From an uncultured Bacteroidales bacterium (lineage in GTDB: Bacteria > Bacteroidota > Bacteroidia > Bacteroidales > F082): 45,026 nucleotides of DNA. The number at the start of each line of letters is the position of its first letter. The first letter of the stretch is position 1. The position numbers were made by a program, and so were the translations under genes. Location of the stretch: contig ONKQ01000045.1 in NCBI GenBank assembly GCA_900318465.1, positions 1-45,026 of the forward strand. The letters are read 5' to 3'. The notes below the pieces were generated by a model. That model worked only from the letters and a program-made list of their open reading frames with translations, had not been told where the DNA came from and did not search any database. Positions 19,701 to 27,273 of the stretch are shown here, in pieces.

Positions 19701-21315
19701 CCGTGAAATCAATCATGCCATCGAAATCAAGACCAAGTTCATCATCGTCAATATTCAGTTTTCCTGCAAACCGGCCATCTTTCATATCGCCGTTGAGAAC
19801 CACTTCATCTATATGGTTTCCAAGTAGTTGAGCGCGATAAGCCTTGCCATTGACTGTTAGGTCGATGTCACCATTGCGAGGAAACTTTGCCGAGAAGTCA
19901 GCATTCAAGTCGAGGCAGCCCACAAATTTCGAAGCGTTGGCCAACAGCCCGGCATTGAAACGGTCAGATTTGATGTTGCCCGAGATAATATTGTCGCCAT
20001 TGGCCATTTTTTTGCGTTTCACGTCAAGATCCACATTACCAATCTCGGAAAGCATGTGTATGACGGAACTGAAATTGTTGTATGAACCTTTGAAATTCAC
20101 ACTCGCCGTGCCCGACTTCATCGCACTCAGCGACTCAGGAAGCGGCACGGTGCCTTGCGCCCCGGGAATATGAAAATTCACAATGTCATCGTAGGTGAAA
20201 CGTAGCTTCTTGATGTTCAGTTTGTGCTCACCATCATTAAAGTCAAGAGGATGCATCGAAATGCTGCCTTGAAACGAAGTCGACTTCCCAATTCGCGCGT
20301 TGATATTGTCGACAGAAAAATGCGCTATCGGCCCCGTGAAACGACCTTCAAAAAAGACTCGGTTGGGCATCTGGTACATGACCGGAGAAAACACGCCAAT
20401 GTCAGACAGCACAACGTCAGTAGGATAAATCGTAGCATCGAAACGGACTGAATCAACAAAGCTTTTGAAAGCCCCAAAGCCATTGTAAAGCATGTTCAAG
20501 TCGGTATGAATCAGGCTGTTGTTCAATTCCATCTGCAAGTCCGTCAAGTAGATACCGCTCTGTCCCACAATGACATCAGATTGCAGCATCTTGAGGTTGA
20601 GGCCGCTCATCTCCTTGGCTCTCAACATTTCAATGACAGTATGAATGGAGTCACCGATAATCTGCAAATCCTTCGCTGACAGTGAGATACTATCAATGTC
20701 AAGATGGGAATAGTCGATGGCATTTTGCGCAGTCAGTTCCGGCTTGTCGCTATTTTGGTTCCACATGAGGAAATCCAAATTGACAATGAGGATATTGTCA
20801 ATCTGCAACATTAAGGGTTTTGCGCTTTTCTCTTTCTCGTTTCCCGAACTGAAAAAGTCGGCCAAGAACTGGAAATTAAAGAAGTCCTCGCCCTCGTATT
20901 GCACCAAATTGGCTTTCGTATCGCGCAACAAGACGCGACCAAAATGGATTTTGCCCTCCAAAAGCTCTGTCACATATATTTTTGCCCGAAGTCGGTAAAT
21001 ATTCGCCAAATCATTGTTTCTCAAATCCTTAACCACTGCATCCTCAATCATGACATTAAAATCGGGCGTGACGACCAAACGTCCCACCTTGATATCGGCA
21101 CCAGTTTTTTCGGAAAGGTAGCCTCCAACAAAACGAACCGCAAACTTCTGAATGATAGGGTCTTGAATACCCACAAACAGCGTCGCGATGATGGCGAACA
21201 CCACCATAAACAAAATCAAAATGCTATGGATAATCTTTTTTTTGATAATTTTGACCCTCCAAATTGAGACTATGAACGAATATATTTTAGGCATCGAGTC
21301 TTCGTGCGACGACAC
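16717..21315 (-). CDS. tamB: TamB/DUF490 translocation and assembly module protein (start uncertain)
   Basis: Up to 1532 residues. One N-terminal membrane anchor (IIHSILILFMVVFAIIATLF) precedes a very long beta-rich region, as in TamB/AsmA-like proteins that bridge inner and outer membranes and help lipid transport or outer-membrane protein assembly. The C-terminal DUF490 part is recognisable (ITLPGIGILDATGNGNIKIG, then DFNLKKGGTIVFTGDP). A charged EEEVEQHQEEEKNKKK stretch interrupts the beta region. The longest frame starts inside divergent tsaD. A more natural start would be near 21247-21249, where an ATT codon lies 6 bases after GGAGG and just before KKKIIHS; ATG 21207 would cut the anchor. 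The next gene overlaps by 4 bp. Confidence 0.85.
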   Translation of the reverse strand: MSSHEDSMPKIYSFIVSIWRVKIIKKKIIHSILILFMVVFAIIATLFVGIQDPIIQKFAVRFVGGYLSEKTGADIKVGRLVVTPDFNVMIEDAVVKDLRNNDLANIYRLRAKIYVTELLEGKIHFGRVLLRDTKANLVQYEGEDFFNFQFLADFFSSGNEKEKSAKPLMLQIDNILIVNLDFLMWNQNSDKPELTAQNAIDYSHLDIDSISLSAKDLQIIGDSIHTVIEMLRAKEMSGLNLKMLQSDVIVGQSGIYLTDLQMELNNSLIHTDLNMLYNGFGAFKSFVDSVRFDATIYPTDVVLSDIGVFSPVMYQMPNRVFFEGRFTGPIAHFSVDNINARIGKSTSFQGSISMHPLDFNDGEHKLNIKKLRFTYDDIVNFHIPGAQGTVPLPESLSAMKSGTASVNFKGSYNNFSSVIHMLSEIGNVDLDVKRKKMANGDNIISGNIKSDRFNAGLLANASKFVGCLDLNADFSAKFPRNGDIDLTVNGKAYRAQLLGNHIDEVVLNGDMKDGRFAGKLNIDDDELGLDFDGMIDFTDKKYPKADFTAVISHADLSALKLMKNDSISEVSTSIVANLTGFDLDVMEGELHLENTTFHDSRGTYHMSYFDASIVNDNLMDRRISLTNDFFDFEMAGKMNFANMMNSFNEYGDYFVHFPIFEKNQEEFQEYKLKNDVEQDFIVSLTLKDTKTLSRLFMPNLKIAKNTSVNCTFTSKSRQFNLTARTQSIKIGDLNINDLVLRNFNGPTAAFGSLSIGEIAWTNITKTDTISYGLDNLLLSSKMADDTITARINWDNQSEEIRNHAAIETCFHPHEDGGIFTIKNGDICINDTLWQFSPNNFVDFNQGRITLSNLMLSHRDQFVRVDGYVPKQEHDTLAVQFHAFDISNFDILFERMGFDIDGLISGEAFLSNLKEKPMVLADLTINRLGMDGGQIGDATIRSAWDHENKAVDLTVDIIDQRKQTLDVSGHYYTARQTDNLDFKIEMDSLRLNVLTPVLAGAVSRMQGYAEGWATVTGSLKQPILDGKIKVIDGGCKVGYLNTFYSFEPTISLNSQEILLKDLVLVDTVGNRAMVDGKITHDHLKNFNLDLTLYPRQFLAMATTAKDNDTFYGSVVANGLVKVKGPFNDILLSVKAMTQKGTKVVIPIQHSTTVKDNDFIVFVQPPKEVDEEEVEQHQEEEKNKKKSNLTINLDVDVNDQADLRITLPGIGILDATGNGNIKIGTSSSTPLSLIGDYMIANGHFQLNFKDVLTRDFNLKKGGTIVFTGDPTNGRIDATGAYNVKTSLASLGVQVDSTASTSTNVNVECLIHLKDALLNPTITFGMNLPNASEDVAQTVFTLIDTTNQAVMTSQALSLLILGSFSYAGNTANNNSTNYLGVLTSNLIFSALSVNITDNVNVGLRYHTSNSSDNYEEYQIAMKSEFFDNRLTIESNVGVVSNNGGNSGNASNLIGEFDVYYKLTEDGRLQAHFYNHSNYNTNYSTFAFDRLAPYTQGLGLSYSRSFDRFADLFRKKKSLVPGTGPMMGKPKGKDNP
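21246..21253 (+). promoter_or_regulatory. Possible -7 element for tsaD
   Basis: TAATTTTG fits TAnnTTTG and lies 18 bases before ATG 21272. No TTG is found at the expected distance upstream. It falls within the 5' end of the divergent tamB frame. Confidence 0.4.
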
Positions 21316-22294
21316 CTCAGCCGCAGTGCTTCAAGGCACCCGTGTGCTCTCCAACGTCATTGCCAGCCAAAAGGTTCACGAGCAGTACGGCGGCGTTGTC
21401 CCCGAACTCGCTTCACGCGCCCACCAGCAGAATATCATCCCCGTCATCGACACGGCCTTGAAGACTGCAAAAATAGGAAAAAATCAGTTATCGGCCATCG
21501 CTTTTACACGTGGACCCGGACTTTTAGGCTCTTTGCTCGTAGGAACCTCATTTGCAAAGGCTTTCGCTCAAACCTTGAACATCCCAATGGTGGAAATCGA
21601 CCACATGAACGCGCATATTTTGGTGCATTTTGCCACCGACGACACCCATACCGAGGTGCCTGACTTCCCATTCCTGTGCCTCACCGTTTCGGGAGGCCAC
21701 ACCCAAATCGTGGTGGTGAAGGATTATTTCGACATGGAAGTCATCGGCAAGACCATCGACGACGCGGCAGGCGAGGCCTTCGACAAAACGGCCAAAATAC
21801 TCGGTCTGCCCTATCCTGGCGGTCCCGTCATCGACAAATTGGCCAAAATCGGCAATCCCAATGCTTTCAGCTTTGCCAAACCTCAGATTCCCGACCTTGA
21901 CTACAGTTTCAGCGGACTGAAAACCAGCATCTTGTACACTGTCCGCGACAACCTCAAACTCAACCCAAACTTCATCGAGGAAAACAAGGCCGACCTTTGC
22001 GCCTCGGTGCAAAAGACCATCATCGACATTTTGATGAACAAGTTGGTGAAAGCAAGCAAGCAAACAGGCATCAAGACCGTGGCCATCGCTGGCGGCGTGA
22101 GCGCCAACAGCGGCCTCCACGATGCCATGCTCACTTTGGGCGAAAAATACCACTGGAAGGTGTTCATTCCGCGCCTCTCCTACTCCACCGACAACGCTGC
22201 TATGGTTGCCGTGGCCGGTTATTTCAAGTACCTGAAAGGCGAGTTTGCTTCACAGGATTTGGTGCCTTACGCACGACAAAGCCTGAAGGAATAA
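21272..22294 (+). CDS. tsaD: tRNA N6-adenosine threonylcarbamoyltransferase
   Basis: 340 residues. It transfers threonylcarbamoyl from its AMP ester to A37 of tRNAs reading ANN codons, working with TsaB and TsaE in the cytoplasm. The ASKHA-fold signatures are present: GIESSCDDTSAA at the start, the metal-binding HMNAH (His111 and His115), CLTVSGGHTQIV, GEAFDKTAKILGL, and VAGGVSANSGL with a C-terminal DNAAMVA. Length is normal for the family. ATG 21272 was chosen because it opens the conserved MNEYILGIESS; the frame runs 28 codons further upstream into tamB. It converges on the DUF349 gene with a shared hairpin between them. Confidence 0.97.
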   Translation: MNEYILGIESSCDDTSAAVLQGTRVLSNVIASQKVHEQYGGVVPELASRAHQQNIIPVIDTALKTAKIGKNQLSAIAFTRGPGLLGSLLVGTSFAKAFAQTLNIPMVEIDHMNAHILVHFATDDTHTEVPDFPFLCLTVSGGHTQIVVVKDYFDMEVIGKTIDDAAGEAFDKTAKILGLPYPGGPVIDKLAKIGNPNAFSFAKPQIPDLDYSFSGLKTSILYTVRDNLKLNPNFIEENKADLCASVQKTIIDILMNKLVKASKQTGIKTVAIAGGVSANSGLHDAMLTLGEKYHWKVFIPRLSYSTDNAAMVAVAGYFKYLKGEFASQDLVPYARQSLKE

Positions 22295-22304
22295 GATACA
22301 ACAA

Positions 22305-22334
22305 AAGCGGGACGCAAACAACAACGTCCCGCTT
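22305..22334. terminator. Hairpin between convergent tsaD and DUF349 genes
   Basis: A perfect 10-bp stem, AAGCGGGACG (22305-22314) with CGTCCCGCTT (22325-22334), has a 10-base loop. On the minus strand it runs into TTTTGTTGT, so it best terminates the DUF349 gene; on the plus strand the T run is weak. Confidence 0.8.
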
Positions 22335-22371
22335 CAATCATACATAATAAAACACCCTATCTATATCTATC

Positions 22372-24372
22372 CTATTCTTCTGTAATCTTCAGCTTTTCTT
22401 CAAGCACCTTGAGGTCTTCCTTGGCTTGGCTGATCTTCTTCTCGTACTCGGCACGCATCAGTTCGCTGTTCTTGCTGTTGGAGAAGAAACCGATGTTGTT
22501 CTCAAGCACAGCGATTTCGTCGCGCAGCTTCTGGATACGCATTTGCAGCTTCGAGCCTTCCTTGCGCACACGGTCGCCTGCCGACGGGTCGTCCTTCCAG
22601 CCTTCCATCATCTCGCGGAACTCGTTGGTTGAAGCCTCGTTCTGGTTGCGGCGCATGGCATCAAACAGGCCGTCAATCAGTTCGCGGTATTCCTTATTAA
22701 TAGCTTCCTTCTGGCGGAACGGCACATAACCAATCTCCAACCATTGCTTCTGGAACGCCTTAATAGCATCCATATTCTCATTACGGACTGCACTGAGTTG
22801 GAACGCCTTAATCTGCTCAAGCAGGGCACGTTTGGCGGCGAGGTTGGCTTCCTCCTCGTTGCGGCGACCACTGAAATGCTCGTTCTTACGGTTGAAGAAG
22901 GTATCGCAAGCGGCGCGGAAACGCTTCCAAATCTTGTCGGTGTGGCGCTTCGGCACGGGACCGATAGTCTTCCATTCCTCTTGAATCTTCTTCAGTTGCT
23001 CGGTGGCGTTCTTCCAGTCAGTCGATTCCATCAAAGCCTCGGCCTCAAGGCAGAGTTGCGTCTTGCGCTCAAGGTTTTCGGTCTGCTTGTCCTTCATCGA
23101 CGCGAAGAACTCCTTTTTCTTTTGGAAGAAGGTATCCATAGCAGCCTTGAAACGTGTCCATATTTCCTCGTTGTCTTTCTTCGAGGCAAGGCCGACAGTC
23201 TTCCAAACGCCAAAGATTTCGGAAAGCTCGTCCGACTTTTTCTGCCATGCGTTGACGCTGTTGTATTCGCCATTCAGCAACTCCTCGGCCTTCTCGCAGA
23301 GGGCTTTCTTGGCTTCGAGGTTGGTCTTTTGGCTTTCCTCCAACTTGGCATAATGCTCACGGCGAATCTGGTTGATCTTGTCGGAAGCGGCCTTGAAGCG
23401 TTCCCAAATCTCTTCCTTCTTCTCCTGCGGCACGGGGCCAATCTCCTTCCAGTCCTCATGCAGCTTTTGCAGTGCCTTGAATGCCTTGGTCATCGATTTC
23501 TCGTCAAGCAAGTCCTCGGCTTTCTCGCAAAGCTCCACCTTCGATTCGAGGTTTTTCTTCATGTCGAGGTCACGCAGCTCGCGTCCGATGCGCACCTTGT
23601 CGAAGAATTGTTCCACCAAGAAGTGGTAGGTGTTCCATAGGTTGGAGTTTTCGGCGGCAGGCACAGGGCCGATTTCCTTCCAGCGGTCTTGCAGGGCACG
23701 GAAATCGTCGTAGGTCTTCTTCAGCGAATCGTCGCTGGCAATGATGCCCTTCAGTTCCTCGAGGATGGCCTGCTTCTTTGCAAGGTTATCAACTTTCTGT
23801 TTCTCAATGTCCTCGTTCATCTTGGCACGATTGGCCTTGAAGATGCCAAAGGCCTCGTTGAAACGCTGCTCAAGCGGGTCTTCATTGTGCTGGAAGCTCT
23901 CTTCCGAGCCACCGCCTTGCAGGAACTGCTGCAACTCGTTGTCCAAGTCATCTTTGTTCAACTTATTGAAATGGATACGGATGGCTGCCACCTTGTCCTT
24001 GATGGCCTGAATGTCAGGATTCTGTACGGCCTCCTCAAGCAACTCAACGAGTTGGAGCTTATTCAGTCCTTCAAGCTCGTTGCTTTCCTCGACGGCTTCC
24101 TCCTCTTCCAATTCGGCTTCGGCAGGCATGTCGATGTCAGGCAATGCTTCATCTTGCGGCATCGGGGTTGGCTCTGGAGCTACATTGGCTTCCACAAGGG
24201 TATGCACATCAATGCGCACCTTCGAAGGCAAAATGCTCGGTTGAATCAGCTTGATGATCTTCTTTTTCTCGACAGCATCAATGGCTTTTTTTACGCTCTT
24301 CTGCGTAACTTTTTCATTCTCAATCCCTTCGACAGTTTCGGGGTTTTGATTCAGTTGTTCGTTGTTTTCCAT
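22372..24372 (-). CDS. DUF349 repeat protein
   Basis: 666 residues, highly charged and almost wholly helical. The first 110 or so residues are acidic and low in complexity (EAELEEEEAVEESNELEG). Then come five DUF349 units of about 70 residues, each marked by W-K-E/T-IG-PVP followed by a phenylalanine-rich FxxAxDxFF helix; the fifth is divergent (WLEIGYVPF). A coiled coil closes the protein (LRDEIAVLENN to LEEKLKITEE). DUF349 proteins are common in Bacteroidota and their function is not established; nothing here decides it. It is a single-gene unit with its own promoter on one side and the hairpin at 22305 on the other. Confidence 0.88.
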   Translation of the reverse strand: MENNEQLNQNPETVEGIENEKVTQKSVKKAIDAVEKKKIIKLIQPSILPSKVRIDVHTLVEANVAPEPTPMPQDEALPDIDMPAEAELEEEEAVEESNELEGLNKLQLVELLEEAVQNPDIQAIKDKVAAIRIHFNKLNKDDLDNELQQFLQGGGSEESFQHNEDPLEQRFNEAFGIFKANRAKMNEDIEKQKVDNLAKKQAILEELKGIIASDDSLKKTYDDFRALQDRWKEIGPVPAAENSNLWNTYHFLVEQFFDKVRIGRELRDLDMKKNLESKVELCEKAEDLLDEKSMTKAFKALQKLHEDWKEIGPVPQEKKEEIWERFKAASDKINQIRREHYAKLEESQKTNLEAKKALCEKAEELLNGEYNSVNAWQKKSDELSEIFGVWKTVGLASKKDNEEIWTRFKAAMDTFFQKKKEFFASMKDKQTENLERKTQLCLEAEALMESTDWKNATEQLKKIQEEWKTIGPVPKRHTDKIWKRFRAACDTFFNRKNEHFSGRRNEEEANLAAKRALLEQIKAFQLSAVRNENMDAIKAFQKQWLEIGYVPFRQKEAINKEYRELIDGLFDAMRRNQNEASTNEFREMMEGWKDDPSAGDRVRKEGSKLQMRIQKLRDEIAVLENNIGFFSNSKNSELMRAEYEKKISQAKEDLKVLEEKLKITEE

Positions 24373-24438
24373 TTCAATTCATTTTTAGGATGATACAGGG
24401 TTGTTGCGCCCCGACCTTGGGTTCTACAATAAAGCTTG

Positions 24439-24446
24439 CAAATATA
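24439..24446 (-). promoter_or_regulatory. -7 element of the DUF349 gene
   Basis: On the minus strand TATATTTG fits TAnnTTTG. The nearest TTG upstream (24463-24465) is 16 bases away, slightly short. The leader would be about 60 bases. Confidence 0.5.
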
Positions 24447-24570
24447 GGAATTATTTGAATAACAATCAGTTTTTATAATAATTTCTTTTTCCGAAATTTT
24501 TCAGCAAATAGTTATATTATTGGAAATCAACAGATAAAGATATTTTTTGGAAAAAAGTTTTGGAAATTGC

Positions 24571-24600
24571 TTGCGGGTATTGAAAAAAAGCCTATTTTTG
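24571..24600 (+). promoter_or_regulatory. Promoter of the tRNA locus
   Basis: TTG 24571-24573, a 19-base gap, then TATTTTTG 24593-24600: the best match to the Bacteroidota consensus in the window. Transcription would start near 24606, 15 bases before the tRNA-Ser. A strong promoter is expected for tRNA genes. Confidence 0.75.
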
Positions 24601-24620
24601 CAGCCGCAATTCACAGCCGA

Positions 24621-24701
24621 GGAGAGGTGGGTGAGTGGCTGAAACCAACAGTTTGCTAAACTGTCGTATCCAGCAATGGGTACCGGGGGTTCGAATCCCC
24701 C
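24621..24701 (+). tRNA. tRNA-Ser(GCU), 3' acceptor strand missing
   Basis: The 5' acceptor strand GGAGAGG, D arm, anticodon stem ACAGT/ACTGT around loop TTGCTAA (anticodon GCT), long class II variable arm, and T arm GGGGG-TTCGAAT-CCCCC are all present. The next seven bases should read about CCTCTCC to pair with GGAGAGG, but are CGCAGTC and cannot pair. Those bases instead belong to the D arm of the following tRNA-Pro. As written the molecule cannot form its acceptor stem, so this is a truncated gene or an assembly join. Confidence 0.88.
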
Positions 24702-24766
24702 CGCAGTCCGGCTAGCGCACCTGCTTTGGGAGCAGGGGGTCGAAGGTTCGAATCCTTTTGCCCCGA
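24702..24766 (+). tRNA. tRNA-Pro(UGG), 5' end missing
   Basis: From the D arm (CGCAGTCCGGCTAGCGC) onward the sequence is a normal tRNA-Pro: anticodon stem CCTGC/GCAGG around loop TTTGGGA (anticodon TGG at 24727-24729), T arm GAAGG-TTCGAAT-CCTTT, 3' acceptor strand TGCCCCG and discriminator A. About ten 5' bases (an acceptor strand near CGGGGCG plus TAG) are absent; the sequence directly joins the tRNA-Ser T stem. No CCA is encoded. Not functional as written. Confidence 0.88.
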
Positions 24767-24779
24767 CACACGAAACGAA

Positions 24780-24807
24780 AAGGAGCCTCGCGAAAGGCTC
24801 CTTTTTT
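24780..24807 (+). terminator. Intrinsic terminator of the tRNA locus
   Basis: A 9-bp stem AAGGAGCCT (24780-24788) with AGGCTCCTT (24795-24803), loop CGCGAA, and a run of six T ending at 24807. It may also serve the minus-strand TPR gene that ends at 24814, though the T run on that side is shorter. Confidence 0.9.
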
Positions 24808-24813
24808 GGTTGA

Positions 24814-26202
24814 TCATTCTCCTTCCATCAATTTCGAGAACGCCGCCCTTTCGCCATCATTCAACTGGTCTTTCACCCAACCCTCGAATGGTTGATTTTT
24901 CTTTGATTTATTGTAACAGCGTTTCATATTATCGAAATACAACTTAGCATCTGGATGTCGATAATCCCTGTTTAGCCATACTTTTATGGCTTTTACGAAA
25001 TAGCGCAACGCATTGAAGTGATCTCGCTTAGAATCAAATACAAATGCTAGGTTGTTGTAAGACGAGGCGGTGTCTGGATGGTCCTCACCCAACTTCGTTT
25101 CTCTTATCTCCAACGCCTTCTTATGATACTTCAACGCATTGTCATAGTCGCCCTTGGCATAATACACCCCTGCGATGTTGTTGTAGGTACAGGCAGTGTC
25201 TGGATGATTCTTACCCAACTTCGTTTCTTTTATCTCCAATGCCTTCATATAATACACCAACGCCCTGTCGTAGTCGCCCTTTTCATCATACATCACAGCA
25301 ATGTTGTTGTAAGTCTCGGAAGTGTCTATATGGTCCTTACCTAATTTTGTTTCTCTTATCTTCAATGCTTTTTCAAGGTATTTCAACGCCTCGTCATAGT
25401 CGTCCTTGAGCCAATATACACCCGCAATATTGCCGTATGTTGTGGCTGTGTAAAGATGTTCTTTGCCCAACTTGGTTTCACATTCTATCACAGCAGTTTT
25501 ATAGTAATCCAAAGCCCTATCATACTCACCCTTGGCTTCAAATGTTTTAGCGGTACTAATAATAGAAGCAATAGCTGATATTGCCAAAATTTCATCAGCA
25601 GATTGTTTAGCCTCTTTTGCACTTTTATTGGTTTGTTCAACAAGCTCCTTCAACTTTTTATCTTGTTCTTCCAATTTTTCTTCGTGTTCTTTAATGACCT
25701 CATCCGTTTTCTTATTAAACAAATAAGACACAGAGAAGATTATCACAGATATTAGCACACCAAAGAAAACGAGAATGGAATTAATGTGGGTCAAATAATT
25801 GGCATACAGCTGCTTGCTGTCGTCTTGTGCCTTGCTTAGCACAGAGGCATTCATGGCTTCCAACCGAGCCATTAAGGCATTGTGGTAATTCTGCCGTTCC
25901 AACGAGTCGAGCTTCCGTTTCAACACATTGTCGGTCGTGGTCGACGAATCGCCCACCCTTTGCATCTCGCCCATTTGCTCCAACCCAAAAACGGTCAGGG
26001 CATTCGATTCGGTCACCAACTTCATTTGCTCCTGCAATTCCGCAATGCGTTTGGCGTTTTCAGCATTGGATTCCTGCATTTTTCGGATTGAATAAAGCGA
26101 ATAGAGCGAGCAGGCCAACAGCAACAAAAGGACAGCCAACGAAGCGAATATCCATTTGAAATAGAACGTTGATTTCAATAACTTTGAATCCTTGTCTTCC
26201 AT
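24814..26202 (-). CDS. Membrane-anchored tetratricopeptide repeat protein (kinesin-light-chain-like TPRs)
   Basis: 462 residues. Two predicted membrane segments (about 15-38, WIFASLAVLLLLLACSLYSL, and about 133-155, SILVFFGVLISVIIFSVSYLF) flank a region likely outside the cytoplasm. A coiled coil follows (EEKLEEQDKKLKELVEQ), then four to five TPR units of exactly 42 residues with the kinesin-light-chain-like pattern YxxALxYxxKALxIxETKLGxxHxDTxxxYNNIA. Such proteins are protein-binding scaffolds; the partner is unknown. It is monocistronic, with its own promoter at 26222-26250. The unit length is so regular that the DNA shows a 126-bp tandem repeat. Confidence 0.85.
   Translation of the reverse strand: MEDKDSKLLKSTFYFKWIFASLAVLLLLLACSLYSLYSIRKMQESNAENAKRIAELQEQMKLVTESNALTVFGLEQMGEMQRVGDSSTTTDNVLKRKLDSLERQNYHNALMARLEAMNASVLSKAQDDSKQLYANYLTHINSILVFFGVLISVIIFSVSYLFNKKTDEVIKEHEEKLEEQDKKLKELVEQTNKSAKEAKQSADEILAISAIASIISTAKTFEAKGEYDRALDYYKTAVIECETKLGKEHLYTATTYGNIAGVYWLKDDYDEALKYLEKALKIRETKLGKDHIDTSETYNNIAVMYDEKGDYDRALVYYMKALEIKETKLGKNHPDTACTYNNIAGVYYAKGDYDNALKYHKKALEIRETKLGEDHPDTASSYNNLAFVFDSKRDHFNALRYFVKAIKVWLNRDYRHPDAKLYFDNMKRCYNKSKKNQPFEGWVKDQLNDGERAAFSKLMEGE
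25088..25465. repeat. 126-bp tandem repeats inside the TPR gene
   Basis: Three consecutive 126-bp units begin at 25088, 25214 and 25340, each opening with a variant of CCCAACTTCGTTTC, and a further partial unit starts at 25466. Each codes for one 42-residue TPR unit, so copy number could change without breaking the frame. Confidence 0.85.
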
Positions 26203-26221
26203 AATGTGAAATTTTAGCGTC

Positions 26222-26250
26222 CAAAATTACGACTTTTTCCTCAATGACAA
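26222..26250 (-). promoter_or_regulatory. Promoter of the TPR membrane protein gene
   Basis: On the minus strand TTG (26250-26248), an 18-base gap, then TAATTTTG (26229-26222). The -7 element lies 19 bases before ATG 26202. Confidence 0.6.
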
Positions 26251-26333
26251 GCATTTTACAAAAAAGAACGAGCATTGAAGTCATTCCAAAATCATTTTTC
26301 CTAAATGTAGGTATTTATTCTTGCGTCGGAAAA

Positions 26334-27269
26334 TTAATGCAACTTCGTCCGCTTAATCAAGTAACTCGTCAAAACTTGGTTATAGTCCTTATTAATATCG
26401 GCCTCAACATAGTCGATTTGGTATTGGTAGCAGTGGCGCAATAGAGCCTCTTTGCGTTCGGCCATTATCTTTTTGTAGGTTTCCTGAACCTCTATGGGGT
26501 TGAGTTTCAGCGTGTCGCCCGTCTCCAAATCGACGAAACGGTACGGGCGGTTCTCGAAATCTAAGTTTTGTTCCAAATTGCTGTCAAATACATGGAACAG
26601 AATGACTTCGTGTTTGTTGTATTTCAAATGCTCCAAGGCCTCAAACATCGGCTTGTAGTCAGCAAGGCCGTCGAGCATATCGGAGAAAATCACCACAAGG
26701 CTGCGGCGATGCGTCATTTCGGCAATCTGGTGCAGGCATTGCGGCGTTGAGGTGGTCTTTCTATTGTTTTTGTCGTAATCGTCAATCAGTTTCTCCAATT
26801 CGCTATAAATCAATTTATTGTGAACCATTGACGACTTGGCTGGCTCGTGGAAGGCAATCGTTTCGTCAAACAAGTCCAAGCCTACGGCATCGCGCTGGCG
26901 GCGCATCAATTCCATCAGCGAGGCGGCAGCGTAAATGGAGAAAAAGAGTTTGTTAGGATGCTCAAAGTCAACCTTTTGCCTCACGGGGAAGCACATACTT
27001 GAACTTTGGTCGATGACCAATTGGCAGCGCAGGTTGGTTTCCTCTTCATAGCGTTTCACGAAGAGTTTTTCAGTGCGGCCATAGAGTTTCCAGTCGATAT
27101 GACGGATGGGTTCGCCGGTGTTGTAGAGGCGATGTTCGGCAAACTCAACGGAAAAACCGTGGAAAGGACTCTTGTGTAAACCCGTGATGAATCCCTCCAC
27201 GATTTGTCGTGCCAAAAACTCAAGGCTGCCGAACTGCGTGAGCCGGTTCCTATCGATTGAAAAGTCCAA
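26334..27269 (-). CDS. DUF58 domain protein (vWA-like), probable TTG start
   Basis: 311 residues from TTG 27269. The DUF58 hallmark is clear: FVEFAEHRLYNTGEPIRHIDWKLYG type sequence, then LFVKRYEEETN and a von Willebrand A-like fold beginning LVIDQSSSM (metal-site D-x-S-x-S). DUF58 proteins usually accompany MoxR ATPases and vWA/BatA genes in membrane-linked chaperone-like modules, but no MoxR gene is nearby. The frame extends to an ATG at 27335, but those 22 codons are simply a translated dispersed repeat, whereas the family begins close to the DFSIDRNRLTQFGSLEFLARQ seen after the TTG. The repeat therefore appears to abut the native start. It lies downstream of trxA on the same strand. Confidence 0.85.
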   Translation of the reverse strand: MDFSIDRNRLTQFGSLEFLARQIVEGFITGLHKSPFHGFSVEFAEHRLYNTGEPIRHIDWKLYGRTEKLFVKRYEEETNLRCQLVIDQSSSMCFPVRQKVDFEHPNKLFFSIYAAASLMELMRRQRDAVGLDLFDETIAFHEPAKSSMVHNKLIYSELEKLIDDYDKNNRKTTSTPQCLHQIAEMTHRRSLVVIFSDMLDGLADYKPMFEALEHLKYNKHEVILFHVFDSNLEQNLDFENRPYRFVDLETGDTLKLNPIEVQETYKKIMAERKEALLRHCYQYQIDYVEADINKDYNQVLTSYLIKRTKLH

Positions 27270-27273
27270 AATT

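Noticed and set aside
22744-24393. Leucine-rich plus-strand frames of 234-298 codons opposite the DUF349 gene
   Set aside because: They are the complement of a Lys/Glu/Gln-rich helical protein, which always yields leucine- and phenylalanine-rich shadows.
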